This document shows, one piece after another, positions 1 to 10,781 of a stretch of 64,000 bases of DNA. How positions within the stretch are numbered: position 1 is the first letter of the stretch; each line of letters begins with the position of its first letter. The translations under genes and the position numbers were made by a program. The notes under the pieces are model-generated. The model was not told the origin of the DNA and did no database searches. It worked only from the letters and a program-made list of their open reading frames with translations. Source of the stretch: Alistipes megaguti (GTDB lineage Bacteria; Bacteroidota; Bacteroidia; Bacteroidales; Rikenellaceae); NCBI RefSeq assembly GCF_900604385.1, contig NZ_LR027382.1, forward strand, positions 992,001-1,056,000. Reading direction: 5' to 3'.

Positions 1-1829
<1,829 letters not shown>

Positions 1830-1921
1830 ACGTTACATGGGTTGATTCCGCGGGCAAAGATCCGATTTTTCCGAGACCGAATTATCGTCGTTCCGACGTC
1901 AAACATGTCGAATTTTTCGCC

Positions 1922-1974
1922 AAAAAAAGACCGGAGGAAGCCCCTTCGGATGAAAGAGGTCTCCCAATCCGGTC
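1922..1974 (-). terminator. Intrinsic terminator after the HdeD-like gene
   Basis: On the minus strand a hairpin closed by GACCGGA and TCCGGTC is followed directly by seven T residues. It sits just downstream of the HdeD-like stop and upstream of ftsH, so it separates the two genes. Confidence 0.75.
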
Positions 1975-2002
1975 AATCCGGCCTCGGAACCCGTCAGAAC
2001 GG

Positions 2003-2603
2003 TCACTCCTCCTCGATCACTTCGGCATCGACTATCGGCCCGTCGCCGAAGCGTCTTGCGGCATGGTCGATCTTCCGCAGATGGAAAGCCAAAGCGATAC
2101 GGAATACGCCGTAAAAGAGGAAGAAGAGTCCGACGTACGCCAACAAAAATGCCCCGCCAAAGGCCGGCAGCGTCAAGAAGAGGAAAGCACTAATCAGGCT
2201 CAGTATGTTGCACGCCAACAACCAACCCCACCCCTTGACGGGACCTCCGGAGAAGGCGCAGGATTCACAAATACCCAAAATAGAATGAAAGAGCATCCAA
2301 AGGCCGATCATGTAGACCAGAATCGTCGTAACGAACGGCAACGGAATGAGTGCAAGCCAGATTCCGAAGAGGAGCTCGACAATGCCGCGGGCGAGACTCC
2401 AGCCCCAAAGGGCATTGTTCCATCGGTTCGTGGCGGCAAAAAAGATATTGAATAACCCGCCGACAATCAACAAAACAAGGAAAAAGATCGTCAACGCCGT
2501 GAGCGAGCCAAGCGGTGTAACGAAACAACCGATTCCGGCTCCGATGCTCAAAATTCCGACAAGCAACGAAATCCACCAAAAACGGACGGGATTTCGTTCA
2601 AAA
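2003..2603 (-). pseudogene. HdeD-like DUF308 membrane protein, 5' end removed by IS insertion
   Basis: The readable protein has about six hydrophobic segments with short loops and an acidic tail (VDAEVIEEE), as in the HdeD/DUF308 family of acid-stress-associated inner-membrane proteins. The reading frame stays open past the first possible start (TTG at 2566) into the end of the IS element: residues FERNPVRFWWIS precede it and look like the normal cytoplasmic N-terminus of this family. No ATG or GTG occurs in frame before a stop inside the IS, so the native start has been separated from the gene. Residual expression from the TTG would give 187 residues. The family call is fairly firm; the loss of function is inferred. 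Confidence 0.7.
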
Positions 2604-3562
2604 CAATGAAGTGATTTAAACTTTTTGTTTTCGTGAAATTTTCTTTAGTAACAAGACCGCGAATGCCAGGTAATTCCAAGATGTCCAGTTGGCAACAGTT
2701 GTATCAAACCGGTTCAATAGAGTCCTGAAACTGTCCATCCAAGCGTTGGTCCGTTCGATGGAATACCTTTCAGCATACAGTTCATCATCAACAAAGATGT
2801 CATCGGCATTTTCTCTCCGTTTATTGATGCAGATGTTTGCGATGATCTCTTTTTCACACAGGAAACCACGTAAGGCATCGCAATCGAATCCGGCATCGGC
2901 ATTGAGGAAAAGGCCGTCAACCCGAATATGGGATTTCTCAAAGTCGTTGAACATGTCACCAATGACCTTTTCTATGTCATGTACGTCATGGTGTTCGCCG
3001 GATTTCGGAGAAGACATGGCAATCGGAAGTCCTTGCCTGTCTGTTAGGTAGAGTGCGTTGGTCGTCTTCCGTTTCTTCCGCCCTTGGTATCCGACTTCTT
3101 CACCGCCACGGAGTGCAGCCGTGTGGCTCCCGTCCAAATCCACGCCGGACATGTCCAACTCATTGCGGTGTTTGTCAAGCAACCTGACCCACATGGATTT
3201 CCACTCGCCCGACTTGCTCCATTTGTTGTAATGATGATATACGGCACCATGGCTCAGTACCTTGCCGCTAAACAGGGCTTCCACAGGAAGGAATGCCCAT
3301 TGACAACCGGTCTTCAACTTGTACAAGATGGCGTTTACAACCTCTATTAGGCAACTTTGAGTGACATAACCACGTTTTGCCTTCGAAAGATGAGGCAATA
3401 TCTCATTTTTTATCGTATCTTTGTCGAGCACAGTGTACATAGGACTTTCACTATATATGAGTTTGGGCACCCATAATATAAGGAATAATTCTATTTGTAT
3501 GCTGTGCTTTAACATTTTGATGCAATTTTAAGAGAATGAAATAAGTTTAAATCACTTCATTG
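2604..3562 (-). mobile_element. IS5-family insertion sequence (959 bp)
   Basis: The ends are perfect 20-bp inverted repeats, caatgaagtgatttaaactt at the left and its reverse complement at the right. One transposase fills the interior. The flanking bases do not form an obvious target duplication: aaa on the left, cat on the right; if the true end is GAAGTG, the flanks are aat and att. The element lies between the truncated HdeD-like gene and the remnants of an unrelated small gene, which suggests an adjacent deletion or rearrangement after insertion. Confidence 0.85.
2616..3440 (-). CDS. IS5-family DDE transposase
   Basis: Catalyses cut-and-paste movement of the surrounding element. The protein starts MYTVLDKDTIKNEILPHLS, has the N-terminal DUF4096-type region (GCQWAFLPVE...W), then an RNase-H-like core with candidate acidic residues in SGVDLDGSH, LNADAGFD and the ERTNAWMDSFRTLLNRFD segment typical of this group. 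An in-frame upstream start at 3515 would add 25 residues unlike the family and would lie only 28 bases from the right inverted repeat, so I prefer the ATG at 3440. The frame is intact, so the element may be active. The stop codon falls inside the left inverted repeat. Confidence 0.85.
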   Translation of the reverse strand: MYTVLDKDTIKNEILPHLSKAKRGYVTQSCLIEVVNAILYKLKTGCQWAFLPVEALFSGKVLSHGAVYHHYNKWSKSGEWKSMWVRLLDKHRNELDMSGVDLDGSHTAALRGGEEVGYQGRKKRKTTNALYLTDRQGLPIAMSSPKSGEHHDVHDIEKVIGDMFNDFEKSHIRVDGLFLNADAGFDCDALRGFLCEKEIIANICINKRRENADDIFVDDELYAERYSIERTNAWMDSFRTLLNRFDTTVANWTSWNYLAFAVLLLKKISRKQKV

Positions 3563-3856
3563 CATATTTAGCAGAAAATCCCAATTGACACAAGTTATAA
3601 TGGCATTGAGAACCTGTTCATAGCTTCTCTTTTGTTCACTTCCCGATCTTTCCGGCAACTTTGCGATAACTCTGCTACCAACTCCATCTTTAATGTATGA
3701 GCTTGTCCGCAGATATGTATCGAATGTCTCGTATAAATATTTGATAATTTGAAGTGTATAATAATTGGATGTACCGATGATTCTACTGATTATTTTTTTT
3801 GTCAGAATAAGATTGTACCTCTCTTGAATCTTTATTTGTGTACATCTGCATTAGAT
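3563..3856 (-). pseudogene. Remnant coding sequence of unknown family
   Basis: Reading the minus strand, an open frame of roughly 95 codons ends with a stop (LLNMQ then TGA) formed at the edge of the IS5-family element. It contains segments such as IISRIIGTSNYYTLQII, LRTSSYIKDGV and KLPERSGSEQKRSYEQVL, which look like real protein, but there is no good start codon and the frame differs from the small gene ending just upstream. It may be a downstream gene that lost its start and end, or one gene with a frameshift. I do not recognise the family. It is AT-rich like the rest of the island. Confidence 0.35.
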
Positions 3857-5285
3857 AGTCGCCCCTTAAAAATAGTTTTATTTATTGGTATTCAGTAATT
3901 TAATTTATAGAAGTCTTTGATAAATCTGGAAGTTTTCTTATCTTTACGTTAATAAACTTGCAGATTTTATGATTAAAAATACGAATAACAGTCCTTCTTT
4001 ATTCAGCAACCTATCAGACATGCTGAACCAATCGCACCCGCTTTACCAATTGGCAGACAAAATAGATTGGGGAAAATTTGAAACGGCTTTTCAACCTTTG
4101 TATTGTCAGGATAACGGCCGTCCCGGCAAGCCAATCCGTTTAATGTGCGGTTTGCTTATCCTGAAACACCTTCGTAACCTGTCGGATGAGTCTTTGGTAG
4201 AGCAATGGAGCGAAAACGCTTATTATCAGTATTTCTGTGGCATGCAGGAGTTTACCCCGTCTGCCCCTTGTGCGTCTTCAGAACTGGTTCATTTCCGCAA
4301 ACGTATCGGTGAAAAGGGAATTGAACTCATTTTCCAGGAAAGTATCCGTGTGAATAACGACGATGATGATGGCCGTCATCATGATACGGCTTTTATTGAT
4401 TCCACAGTTCAGGAAAAGAACATCACTTACCCCACGGATGCAAAGTTGCATAAGAAGATCGTGAAGAAAGTTCTTGGCATTGTAAAAAAGCTGGGACTTC
4501 CCCTGCGCCAAAGCTACACCTTTGTGCTGAAGAAGATCTATCGTGACCAGCGTTTCCGGAACCATCCCAAAAACAGGGAAAAAGCTCTCAGGGCGGACAG
4601 GCGTTTACGTACAATAGCCGGAAGACTTGTCAGGGAACTGAAGCGTAATCTTAAAGAGAATCACGACTATGATAAATTGCTCAGACTCTTTGAAACCGTT
4701 CTGTTCCAAAGGCGGAACAGCCGGAAAAAGATTTATTCCATCCATGAGCCGGACGTGCAATGTATCAGCAAGGGTAAAGAACATAAAAAATATGAATTCG
4801 GCAACAAGGTGTCCATCATACGTTCTGCCACAGGAATTATTCTTGGAGCCATATCCTTTCGCAATGAATATGACGGTCATACCATCGAGTCTTCCTTGGC
4901 GCAGGTAGAACGGTTAACCGGAAGGAAGATTAAAGTGCTGGCTGGTGATAGAGGATACAGAGGCAGGAAGGAAATTAACGGGACGAAGATTATGATTCCC
5001 GATGTTCCCAAGAAATCAGACAGACGTTATCAGAAGCTGAAAAAACATAAACTTTTCTGCAAGCGTGCAGGTATAGAACCAACAATAGGTCACTTAAAGT
5101 CAGATTACCGATTGGGCCGCAACTTTTATAAAGGTGTGGTCGGGGATGCTGTGAACGTGCTACTGGCGGCAGCAGCCTATAACTTCAAAAGAGCCATGAA
5201 AGCTCTTTGGTGCATGCTTCATAAAATCTGCGAGATACTGTGGAAAAACGATATCTCGCAAAAATGGGCTTTTTAAGGGACGACT
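3857..5285 (+). mobile_element. IS5/IS1182-like insertion sequence, copy 1 (1429 bp)
   Basis: The ends are AGTCGCCCCTTAAAAA on the left and the inverted AGTCGTCCCTTAAAAA on the right. A second copy of exactly the same length lies in opposite orientation about 17.7 kb to the right. The flanking tetranucleotides are agat and aaat, which would be a 4-bp target duplication with one difference. The element was inserted into a small minus-strand gene close to its 3' end; rejoining the flanks restores a frame ending SLSNADVHK then a stop. Confidence 0.85.
3969..5276 (+). CDS. IS5/IS1182-like transposase, copy 1
   Basis: A 435-residue transposase with the InsH-type N-terminal domain (LADKIDWGKFETAFQPLY, then GRPGKPIRLMCGLLILK) and a DDE core with candidate acidic residues at FIDSTVQE, LAGDRGYRG and a C-terminal GIEPTIGHLKSDYRLGRNF segment. 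The reading frame is complete. It differs from the copy at 22988-24295 by only a few residues (VLFQRRN against VLSQRRN, KSDRRYQ against KSDSRYQ), showing recent duplication. It starts at an ATG about 110 bases inside the left end. Family naming follows motif resemblance; IS5 and IS1182 annotations overlap for this type. Confidence 0.9.
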   Translation: MIKNTNNSPSLFSNLSDMLNQSHPLYQLADKIDWGKFETAFQPLYCQDNGRPGKPIRLMCGLLILKHLRNLSDESLVEQWSENAYYQYFCGMQEFTPSAPCASSELVHFRKRIGEKGIELIFQESIRVNNDDDDGRHHDTAFIDSTVQEKNITYPTDAKLHKKIVKKVLGIVKKLGLPLRQSYTFVLKKIYRDQRFRNHPKNREKALRADRRLRTIAGRLVRELKRNLKENHDYDKLLRLFETVLFQRRNSRKKIYSIHEPDVQCISKGKEHKKYEFGNKVSIIRSATGIILGAISFRNEYDGHTIESSLAQVERLTGRKIKVLAGDRGYRGRKEINGTKIMIPDVPKKSDRRYQKLKKHKLFCKRAGIEPTIGHLKSDYRLGRNFYKGVVGDAVNVLLAAAAYNFKRAMKALWCMLHKICEILWKNDISQKWAF

Positions 5286-5471
5286 AAATAAAGAGATACA
5301 GCCAACGACTTTGACATGGTAGGCTCTTCTGATGTTTCGAGTCTGCGGATAGTCTGTTCCGTTTCTTTTTGTAAAATTTGAATATAAGAATCTTGCATAT
5401 GCGCTGCTTATCATTGTTTCATTAAATTTCTCTTCGTTATACAAGTAGATTGTTCTGTTTATTACACCCAT
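5286..5471 (-). pseudogene. Small unknown gene interrupted near its 3' end by the IS
   Basis: The minus-strand frame begins MGVINRTIYLYNEEKFNETM and runs about 61 codons to the IS border. Joining it across the element with one copy of the 4-bp flank gives about 70 residues ending in a stop, so the IS removed only the last few codons; as it stands the frame runs on into IS sequence (SRPLKSPF...). No family recognised. The protein is basic and aromatic-rich. It may be an accessory gene of an older mobile element. Confidence 0.35.
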
Positions 5472-5580
5472 GGCAACTGATTACACTATAAGCAGTCGAT
5501 ATAAATCAAGAGATATTTATCCCGATTAGCGAATTCGTTCGGACATAACCATAGTTTGATGATGAGATTCACTCAACCAA

Positions 5581-5613
5581 AAGGCCCGGAGCGTCAATAT
5601 ACGTCCGGGCCTT
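5581..5613 (-). terminator. Hairpin downstream of the flavodoxin/DUF2023 pair
   Basis: A perfect 10-bp stem, aaggcccgga with tccgggcctt, separated by 13 bases. It lies 22 bases beyond the DUF2023 stop. There is no clear T-run on either side, so termination efficiency is uncertain. Confidence 0.55.
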
Positions 5614-5634
5614 ACTCATGTTCTGTATGTAGGC

Positions 5635-5991
5635 TCATGAAACGATGCCTTTTCGGGTACAATAACGTTTACACTGTCCTGTAATGTCATAGCCAAGCAT
5701 CGTTCCAAGCATGAAATCCTCTTCAGGAGAGAGTTCGTTGAGTGGTTTGTGGATAAAAGTCTGTACGGCATCAAGGCAAAGTTGATTCCCGAAATAGAGA
5801 TTCACCTTGCTTTCGGTAACGGGTTGCGTCAGATAAGCTATTCCTAGATGATCCAGTCTGTCGCAGAGCAATGTGGCACAAGTGCGGCACATCGTACAGA
5901 GTACCAGTTGGCGAATACCTTTCTGATATTCATAGATATTATGCAGGAAAAGCTTCATCGACCCGAATCGGTCAAAATCCTCAGAACTCAT
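5635..5991 (-). CDS. DUF2023 family protein, flavodoxin partner
   Basis: A 118-residue protein beginning MSSEDFDRFGSMKLFLHNIYEYQKG and containing the CTMCRTCATLL stretch, NELSPEEDFMLGTMLGYD and a further Cys near the C-terminus (CKRYCTRKG). This matches my memory of DUF2023, a family of Bacteroidetes and Clostridia found next to flavodoxin. It lies 3 bases after the flavodoxin stop, so the two are co-transcribed. The role is unknown; the cysteines could bind metal or take part in redox exchange with flavodoxin, which is inference. No signal peptide, so cytoplasmic. Confidence 0.8.
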   Translation of the reverse strand: MSSEDFDRFGSMKLFLHNIYEYQKGIRQLVLCTMCRTCATLLCDRLDHLGIAYLTQPVTESKVNLYFGNQLCLDAVQTFIHKPLNELSPEEDFMLGTMLGYDITGQCKRYCTRKGIVS

Positions 5992-5994
5992 GGG

Positions 5995-6486
5995 TCAACC
6001 TTTTTTAAGAAGTTCACACCATGCGGCAATGCGAGAATCGGTCTTTCCGGGATCACTTTCGTCGACTGCCAATCCGAGAAATTGTCCTTCGTTGCAGATC
6101 AAAGAGTTTATTACCCCATAACCTTCAGGAATATAACTACCTTTAAACGTGCACCCGGTTTGTTTCAAAGCCTCAAAAAGATGCCCTATGGCATCACAGA
6201 AAGTATCGGGGTATGAGTTGCTGTCTCCACAACCAAACAACGCTACATATTTACCTGAGAGATCCTTCTTCTCCAGGACATCAAGAAATCCATACCAGTC
6301 ATCCTGCAATTCCCCGCAACCCCATGTTGAACTACCTAGAATAAGAAAATCATAAGGTGCAACGGCATCTGGAGAGGTTTCAGCAACATTGTGGATATCG
6401 GAGTCTGGTATCCCCAACATGCGTGCGATGTCTTGGGCAACGGCCTCAGTCGCACCCGTCGTGCTTCCATAAAAAATTCCGGTCAT
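5995..6486 (-). CDS. fldA: Flavodoxin
   Basis: Small FMN protein that carries single electrons in place of ferredoxin, often when iron is scarce. The FMN phosphate loop GSTTGATEAVA is at residues 6-16; SSTWGCGELQDDW is the 60s loop with the flavin-stacking Trp, and FGCGDSNSYPDTFCDA the 90s loop with the second aromatic residue. I take the ATG at 6486 (MTGIFYGSTTGAT, 163 aa) because the longer alternative at 6513 adds nine residues before the beta-1 strand that the family lacks. The upstream intergenic region is AT-rich. It is followed closely by the DUF2023 gene. Iron-dependent control is likely but no operator was identified. Confidence 0.93.
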   Translation of the reverse strand: MTGIFYGSTTGATEAVAQDIARMLGIPDSDIHNVAETSPDAVAPYDFLILGSSTWGCGELQDDWYGFLDVLEKKDLSGKYVALFGCGDSNSYPDTFCDAIGHLFEALKQTGCTFKGSYIPEGYGVINSLICNEGQFLGLAVDESDPGKTDSRIAAWCELLKKG

Positions 6487-6513
6487 AAGTATTTTGTTTA
6501 AAGTTTTGTACAA

Positions 6514-6879
6514 AGAAAAACGTTTTTGACAAGCAGGTCAATACCTATTTTTAGGGTTTTGAATGTCGCACAAATCAATCTTTTCAATGAAATAACGGTT
6601 CAATACTACCCAAAAGATCAGGCATCATTTATCCAGAATAATAAGCCGGATCATCATGGCACCGTTTTTCAGGCATTCATCTTGCCTATTCGTAAGTTAA
6701 ATTATGTTGCCAACTCGATATTCACAGTCATAATTAATAGAAAGGTTTTTCGCATAGGAGCATTCATCGAAAGTTGGTAACGAATATAACTATGAAAAAT
6801 CAGTGCTGAAACATATCACGAATATAGAATTATACCCCATAATCGATCGTTAACATTTTTATCAATCCTTGCTTTTTAA
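6514..6879. other. AT-rich intergenic region, no gene seen
   Basis: About 370 bases between the divergent flavodoxin start and the His-rich small protein. It should hold promoters for both directions. An 84-codon open frame inside has no recognisable sequence features and I do not call it. Confidence 0.5.
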
Positions 6880-6900
6880 ACGTTTTTTTGTACATCGGCA

Positions 6901-7233
6901 TTGCTTCTGGTACTCTTCGCATGGTACTGGAGTTCTGTTACGCTGTTTCCCCACACCCACAATGTCGATGGGTATACCTATGTTCACTCGCATCCTTTCT
7001 CCGGCTCGTCGAACAATCCCGGCCACAGCCATACTCCGCAGCAGTTTCAACTGATTGCACATCTGTCGCTGTTGGTAATGACGGCGGCGACGCTCGTCGC
7101 CTTCGTCCTTCGGCTGCTGGGCGTCTCCTTCATTTTTAAGCCTCAGCATCCGTCCATGCTCCAATTCGGATTTACGGGCTGCGTGCGCCTCCCGCTTGCT
7201 GATACACATTCTATCCAAATCGGGAAGGGCTAA
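6901..7233 (+). CDS. Small His-rich membrane protein upstream of a TonB receptor
   Basis: About 110 residues. A hydrophobic N-terminus (LLVLFAWYWSSVTLF) precedes a His-rich stretch (PHTHNVDGYTYVHSHPFSG then PGHSHTPQQF) and a second membrane segment (LSLLVMTAATLVAFVL). Small HTH/HSHP/HSH proteins of this kind commonly lie directly before TonB-dependent receptors in Bacteroidetes; a metal-related role is a guess from the histidines and the neighbour. No ATG is available in frame: the nearest upstream stop is at 6877, leaving TTG at 6901 as the only usual start, so the annotated start is uncertain and the gene may be slightly damaged at its 5' end. It ends 56 bases before the receptor. Confidence 0.55.
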   Translation: MLLVLFAWYWSSVTLFPHTHNVDGYTYVHSHPFSGSSNNPGHSHTPQQFQLIAHLSLLVMTAATLVAFVLRLLGVSFIFKPQHPSMLQFGFTGCVRLPLADTHSIQIGKG

Positions 7234-7288
7234 TTGCTCGCACCCGTCATCATGTATATGGATCAGTAATCATCAAAAAGAATTTTCC

Positions 7289-9592
7289 ATGAAAGCAAGT
7301 ATATTGGGAGTATTTCTCATACTCCTGATCCCTGCGGTATGTTCCGCCGGGGAGGAATCCATCGCGACGCAAAAAAAGCAGAGCGACGCGAACATCACAG
7401 GACATGTCGTCGACGCCAAAACCCGTGAACATTTAGCCTTTGCAACCATTGCCGTCAAAGGCACGACCATCGGCATCGCTACCGATGCTACAGGGCACTA
7501 TTTCCTAAAAAATCTACCCCAGGGGCGCTTTACGCTCGTCGCATCGTCCGTGGGATATAAGAGTGTCGAACAAACGGTAGAAATCATCCAAGACAAGACC
7601 ATAGAGGTCAATTTCGAACTACCGGAAGAGGCTCTTGCGGTCGAAGAGGTGGTCGTTTCGGCAAGCCGCACGGAGACCAACAAGAAAACATCACCAACCA
7701 TCGTATCTGTAGCTTCGACAAAACACTTCGAATCTACCGCCTCATGCAATTTGGCAGAAACAATGAATTTCCAGTCGGGACTGCGCGTTGAAACCAATTG
7801 TGGTAATTGCGGCACGACGCAATTACGCATCAATGGACTCGAAGGGCAGTATTCGCAAGTGCTACTCGACAGCCGCCCAATCTTCAGTTCGCTGGCATCA
7901 GTATACGGTCTGGAACAATTGCCTGTCGCTATGATCGAACGAGTCGAAGTAATTCGCGGAGGTGGTTCTGCATTGTTCGGAGCAAATGCTATCGGCGGCG
8001 TAGTCAACATCATCACCAAGGAACCGTTACGCAACTCCGTCTCTCTCCAATACAACGAATATTTTCGAAGGAGGCACTACAGATTTCAACACATCACTCA
8101 ACGGCTCATTTGTCTCCGACGACTACAAAATGGGCGTTTATCTATTTGGTATGATTAAGGATCGCGATTCTTATGACCGCAACGGGGACGGATTCTCTGA
8201 TATCCCAAAACTCAACTCCGAGACAGCAGGATTCAGGGCCTATTATAAAACCTCTCCTTATACGCGGTTGACGGCGGAATATCACCACATTCACGAGTTC
8301 CGCCGCGGTGGCAATGCGTTTGATCAACCGCCTCATATGTCTGATATTGCAGAACAACTTAACCACAAAATCGATGGAGGAGGTTTGAAATTCGACTGGT
8401 TCAGTCCGAACAATCGCCACCGCATGGGCATCTATACCTCAGCCCAGAATATCGATCGCAACAGTTATTTTGGTACGGACAAGAATCCCAATGCATATGG
8501 AGCTACGGACGACAAGACATTCGTGGCGGGGGCTCAATATACCTATTCTTTTCATAAATTACTGTTCTTACCCTCGGAACTGACGGCAGGTGTCGAGTAT
8601 AACTTAAATGCATTACATGACCAATATCTCGGTTTTGAGCGCGATTTCGAGCAGACAACTCACAGCACGGGATTCTTTTTCCAGAATGAATGCGAAGTGA
8701 AAAGCTCAATTTCCTGATCGGAGGTCGTGTAGACAAACACAACATGATGAAGAATGTAGTATTCTCGCCTCGCGTAAACGTACGATACAGCCCGATAGAA
8801 AAAATCGGATTGCGAGCCAGCTATTCGAGCGGTTACCGCGCACCTCAGGCCTACAACGAGGATCTGCATATTGATGCTTTGGATAATAAAATTGCGATCA
8901 TCCGCCTTGACCCAGACCTCAAACCCGAATACTCTCACAGTCTGAGTACATCAGTGGACTTGTATCATAATCTCGGACGTGTGCAGACGAACCTGCTTGT
9001 AGAAGGATTCTACACGACGCTCAAGGATGTGTTCACACTTGAAAAAATCGGGGAGGATACACAGGGGAACATCATCAAAGAGCGTCGCAACGCTTCGGGA
9101 GCCACCGTGGCTGGCATCGGTGTCGAGGCCAAGGCGGGCATTCCGGGTCGATTTGAGTTACAATTGGGTTACACCTTCCAGCGCAGCCGTTATAATGAAC
9201 CTGAAAAGTGGTCGGACGATGTAACCCCCCAACGTCGGATGTTCCGTTCTCCAGACCATTACGGCTACCTTACGGCAAACATCAACATCTTGCGTGATTT
9301 CACTGCATCGGTATTTGGCAACTACACGGGTCGGATGCTCGTACAGCACAATGCTGGATATATCGAGAAGGACATGGAACGTTTAACTCCTAATTTCTGG
9401 GACATGGGGCTTCGATTGTCGTACAATTTCCGGCTCACGAAACAACTGCAGTTAGAACTTAACGCTGGGGTAAAGAACCTTTTCGACAGGTTTCAGGAAG
9501 ACCTCGATTTTGGCCAGTATAAAGATGCCAGCTATATTTACGGTCCAGCGACACCTCGCACATTCTTTTTTGGAGCAAAATTCGCGCTATAA
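7289..9592 (+). pseudogene. TonB-dependent outer-membrane receptor, two frameshifts
   Basis: Outer-membrane transporter for a siderophore, cofactor or similar ligand. Signal peptide MKASILGVFLILLIPAVCSA, a carboxypeptidase-like beta-sandwich (ITGHVVDAKTREHLAFATIAVKG), plug domain (VEEVVVSASRTETNKK ... IERVEVIRGGGSALFGANAIGGVVNIIT) and a 22-strand barrel ending in FFFGAKFAL. The frame shifts twice: near 8062-8065 a run of four T has one base too many (YNEYF should continue EGGTTDFNTS), and near 8691-8693 one base is missing (FFFQNE should continue with Trp, RSEKLNFLIGG). The two shifts cancel, so both ends are in the same frame and all three segments are otherwise well preserved. This may be recent inactivation or assembly error. 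Ligand unknown; the flavodoxin neighbour hints at iron. Confidence 0.8.
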
Positions 9593-9611
9593 TTAAGCGT
9601 ATTATGTTATT

Positions 9612-9646
9612 ATGATGCAGGGTAAATCCCTGCATCATATTTTTTA
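9612..9646 (+). terminator. Intrinsic terminator after the TonB receptor
   Basis: An 11-bp perfect stem (atgatgcaggg with ccctgcatcat), five-base loop, followed by a T-rich tract. It begins 20 bases after the receptor stop. Confidence 0.9.
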
Positions 9647-9855
9647 TTCTCATTAAAAAATCTGCGAACCTGACATGTCTATATTGCCAATGCAGATATC
9701 AGTTAGCATTGAAAAATTAGCACGTCATAACAGCGGTATTTATGCACATCGCATAGTAATCGTTACAATCATGCCATCGGAAAAACAAACATCTTCCACG
9801 AATGAATATTTTGGAACCGATTACAAAGACACATAAGACACCGACAGAAGAGATA

Positions 9856-10776
9856 TTACCAATAAATTCCAGTCGACAACATCCATGTTTTATGTAAGAC
9901 AGAATGCTGCGGTGCTACCACATAACCCAGATCTACTGCCAAATATTTCCAGTGTATCCCAACACCTACAGAACCATAATGCTGTTCACTCCAATGATAA
10001 CCGCATCTAAAAGCAAGTAATTTAAAAAATTCATACTCCATCCCAACGCATCCAGCAACTGATTGGAATTTCGTACTAACCACATCTGTTGTTACCGTAA
10101 TAGAATGATTTCTAGATGGGACAAAGTCCAAACTGCCTCCAACTCTTATATTCCAAGGTAGACTGATCTCATCAGAAGACCAACACCCGACATTCGAAAC
10201 ATGCATTCCTGCTGATAAAACAAATTTATCGGAACAAACATGCCGATACAAAAAAGCGGCATCCACAGCTATTGCCTGCATGGTTTCTCCAAGACCGGTA
10301 TATGATGATATATAACGACCCGTAATGGCTCCGGTCAAATTGCGAATAATCATCCGGGAGTAGGAAAAATCTAGAGCCACATCTCGAGGCTCTATGATTC
10401 CCAACACGTTACCTTGATCATCGGTCCATTCCGATTCCATATGCGAAAAGTAGCGGCAGGACACGGATACGGCCTGTTTATGATCAATCTTTAGGCAGGC
10501 TGTCGCAACATGTAAATCCAAATCTGCGTGTAAGTCCTTCATCCAAGGCATGTAGCCATAACCTGCACCAACCCGACCTTTGAGAAATACCAGTTGGGCC
10601 GGATTACGTAAAGCAGAAAAAGAATCAGGTGAGAGCGCAGTCGTAGCACCGCCAAGAGCCAAACTACGGGCATCTGGAGGAAGAGTCACAAACGACATTA
10701 TGGACTGCGACCTGACAACAGTCGAAAGAAATATGAGGATTAGAAACACTGAAATTTTCAAAACGAAAACTTTCAT
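9856..10776 (-). CDS. PorV/PorQ-like outer-membrane protein
   Basis: A 306-residue exported protein with signal peptide MKVFVLKISVFLILIFLSTVVRSQS. The mature start, FVTLPPDARSLALGGATTAL then SALRNPAQLVF, is the hallmark of the PorV/PorQ (UPF0164-like) family of FadL-type barrels, which carry or anchor cargo of the type IX secretion system. It starts 5 bases after the stop of the protease that bears a type IX sorting tail, so the two form one operon. The likely job is to shuttle or tether that protease at the surface. I cannot tell PorV from PorQ or from an accessory paralogue by sequence reading alone. Confidence 0.7.
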   Translation of the reverse strand: MKVFVLKISVFLILIFLSTVVRSQSIMSFVTLPPDARSLALGGATTALSPDSFSALRNPAQLVFLKGRVGAGYGYMPWMKDLHADLDLHVATACLKIDHKQAVSVSCRYFSHMESEWTDDQGNVLGIIEPRDVALDFSYSRMIIRNLTGAITGRYISSYTGLGETMQAIAVDAAFLYRHVCSDKFVLSAGMHVSNVGCWSSDEISLPWNIRVGGSLDFVPSRNHSITVTTDVVSTKFQSVAGCVGMEYEFFKLLAFRCGYHWSEQHYGSVGVGIHWKYLAVDLGYVVAPQHSVLHKTWMLSTGIYW

Positions 10777-10781
10777 CTTTC

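Noticed and set aside
6526..6780. 84-codon open frame upstream of the His-rich gene
   Set aside because: AT-rich, no recognisable features, lies in the divergent promoter region.
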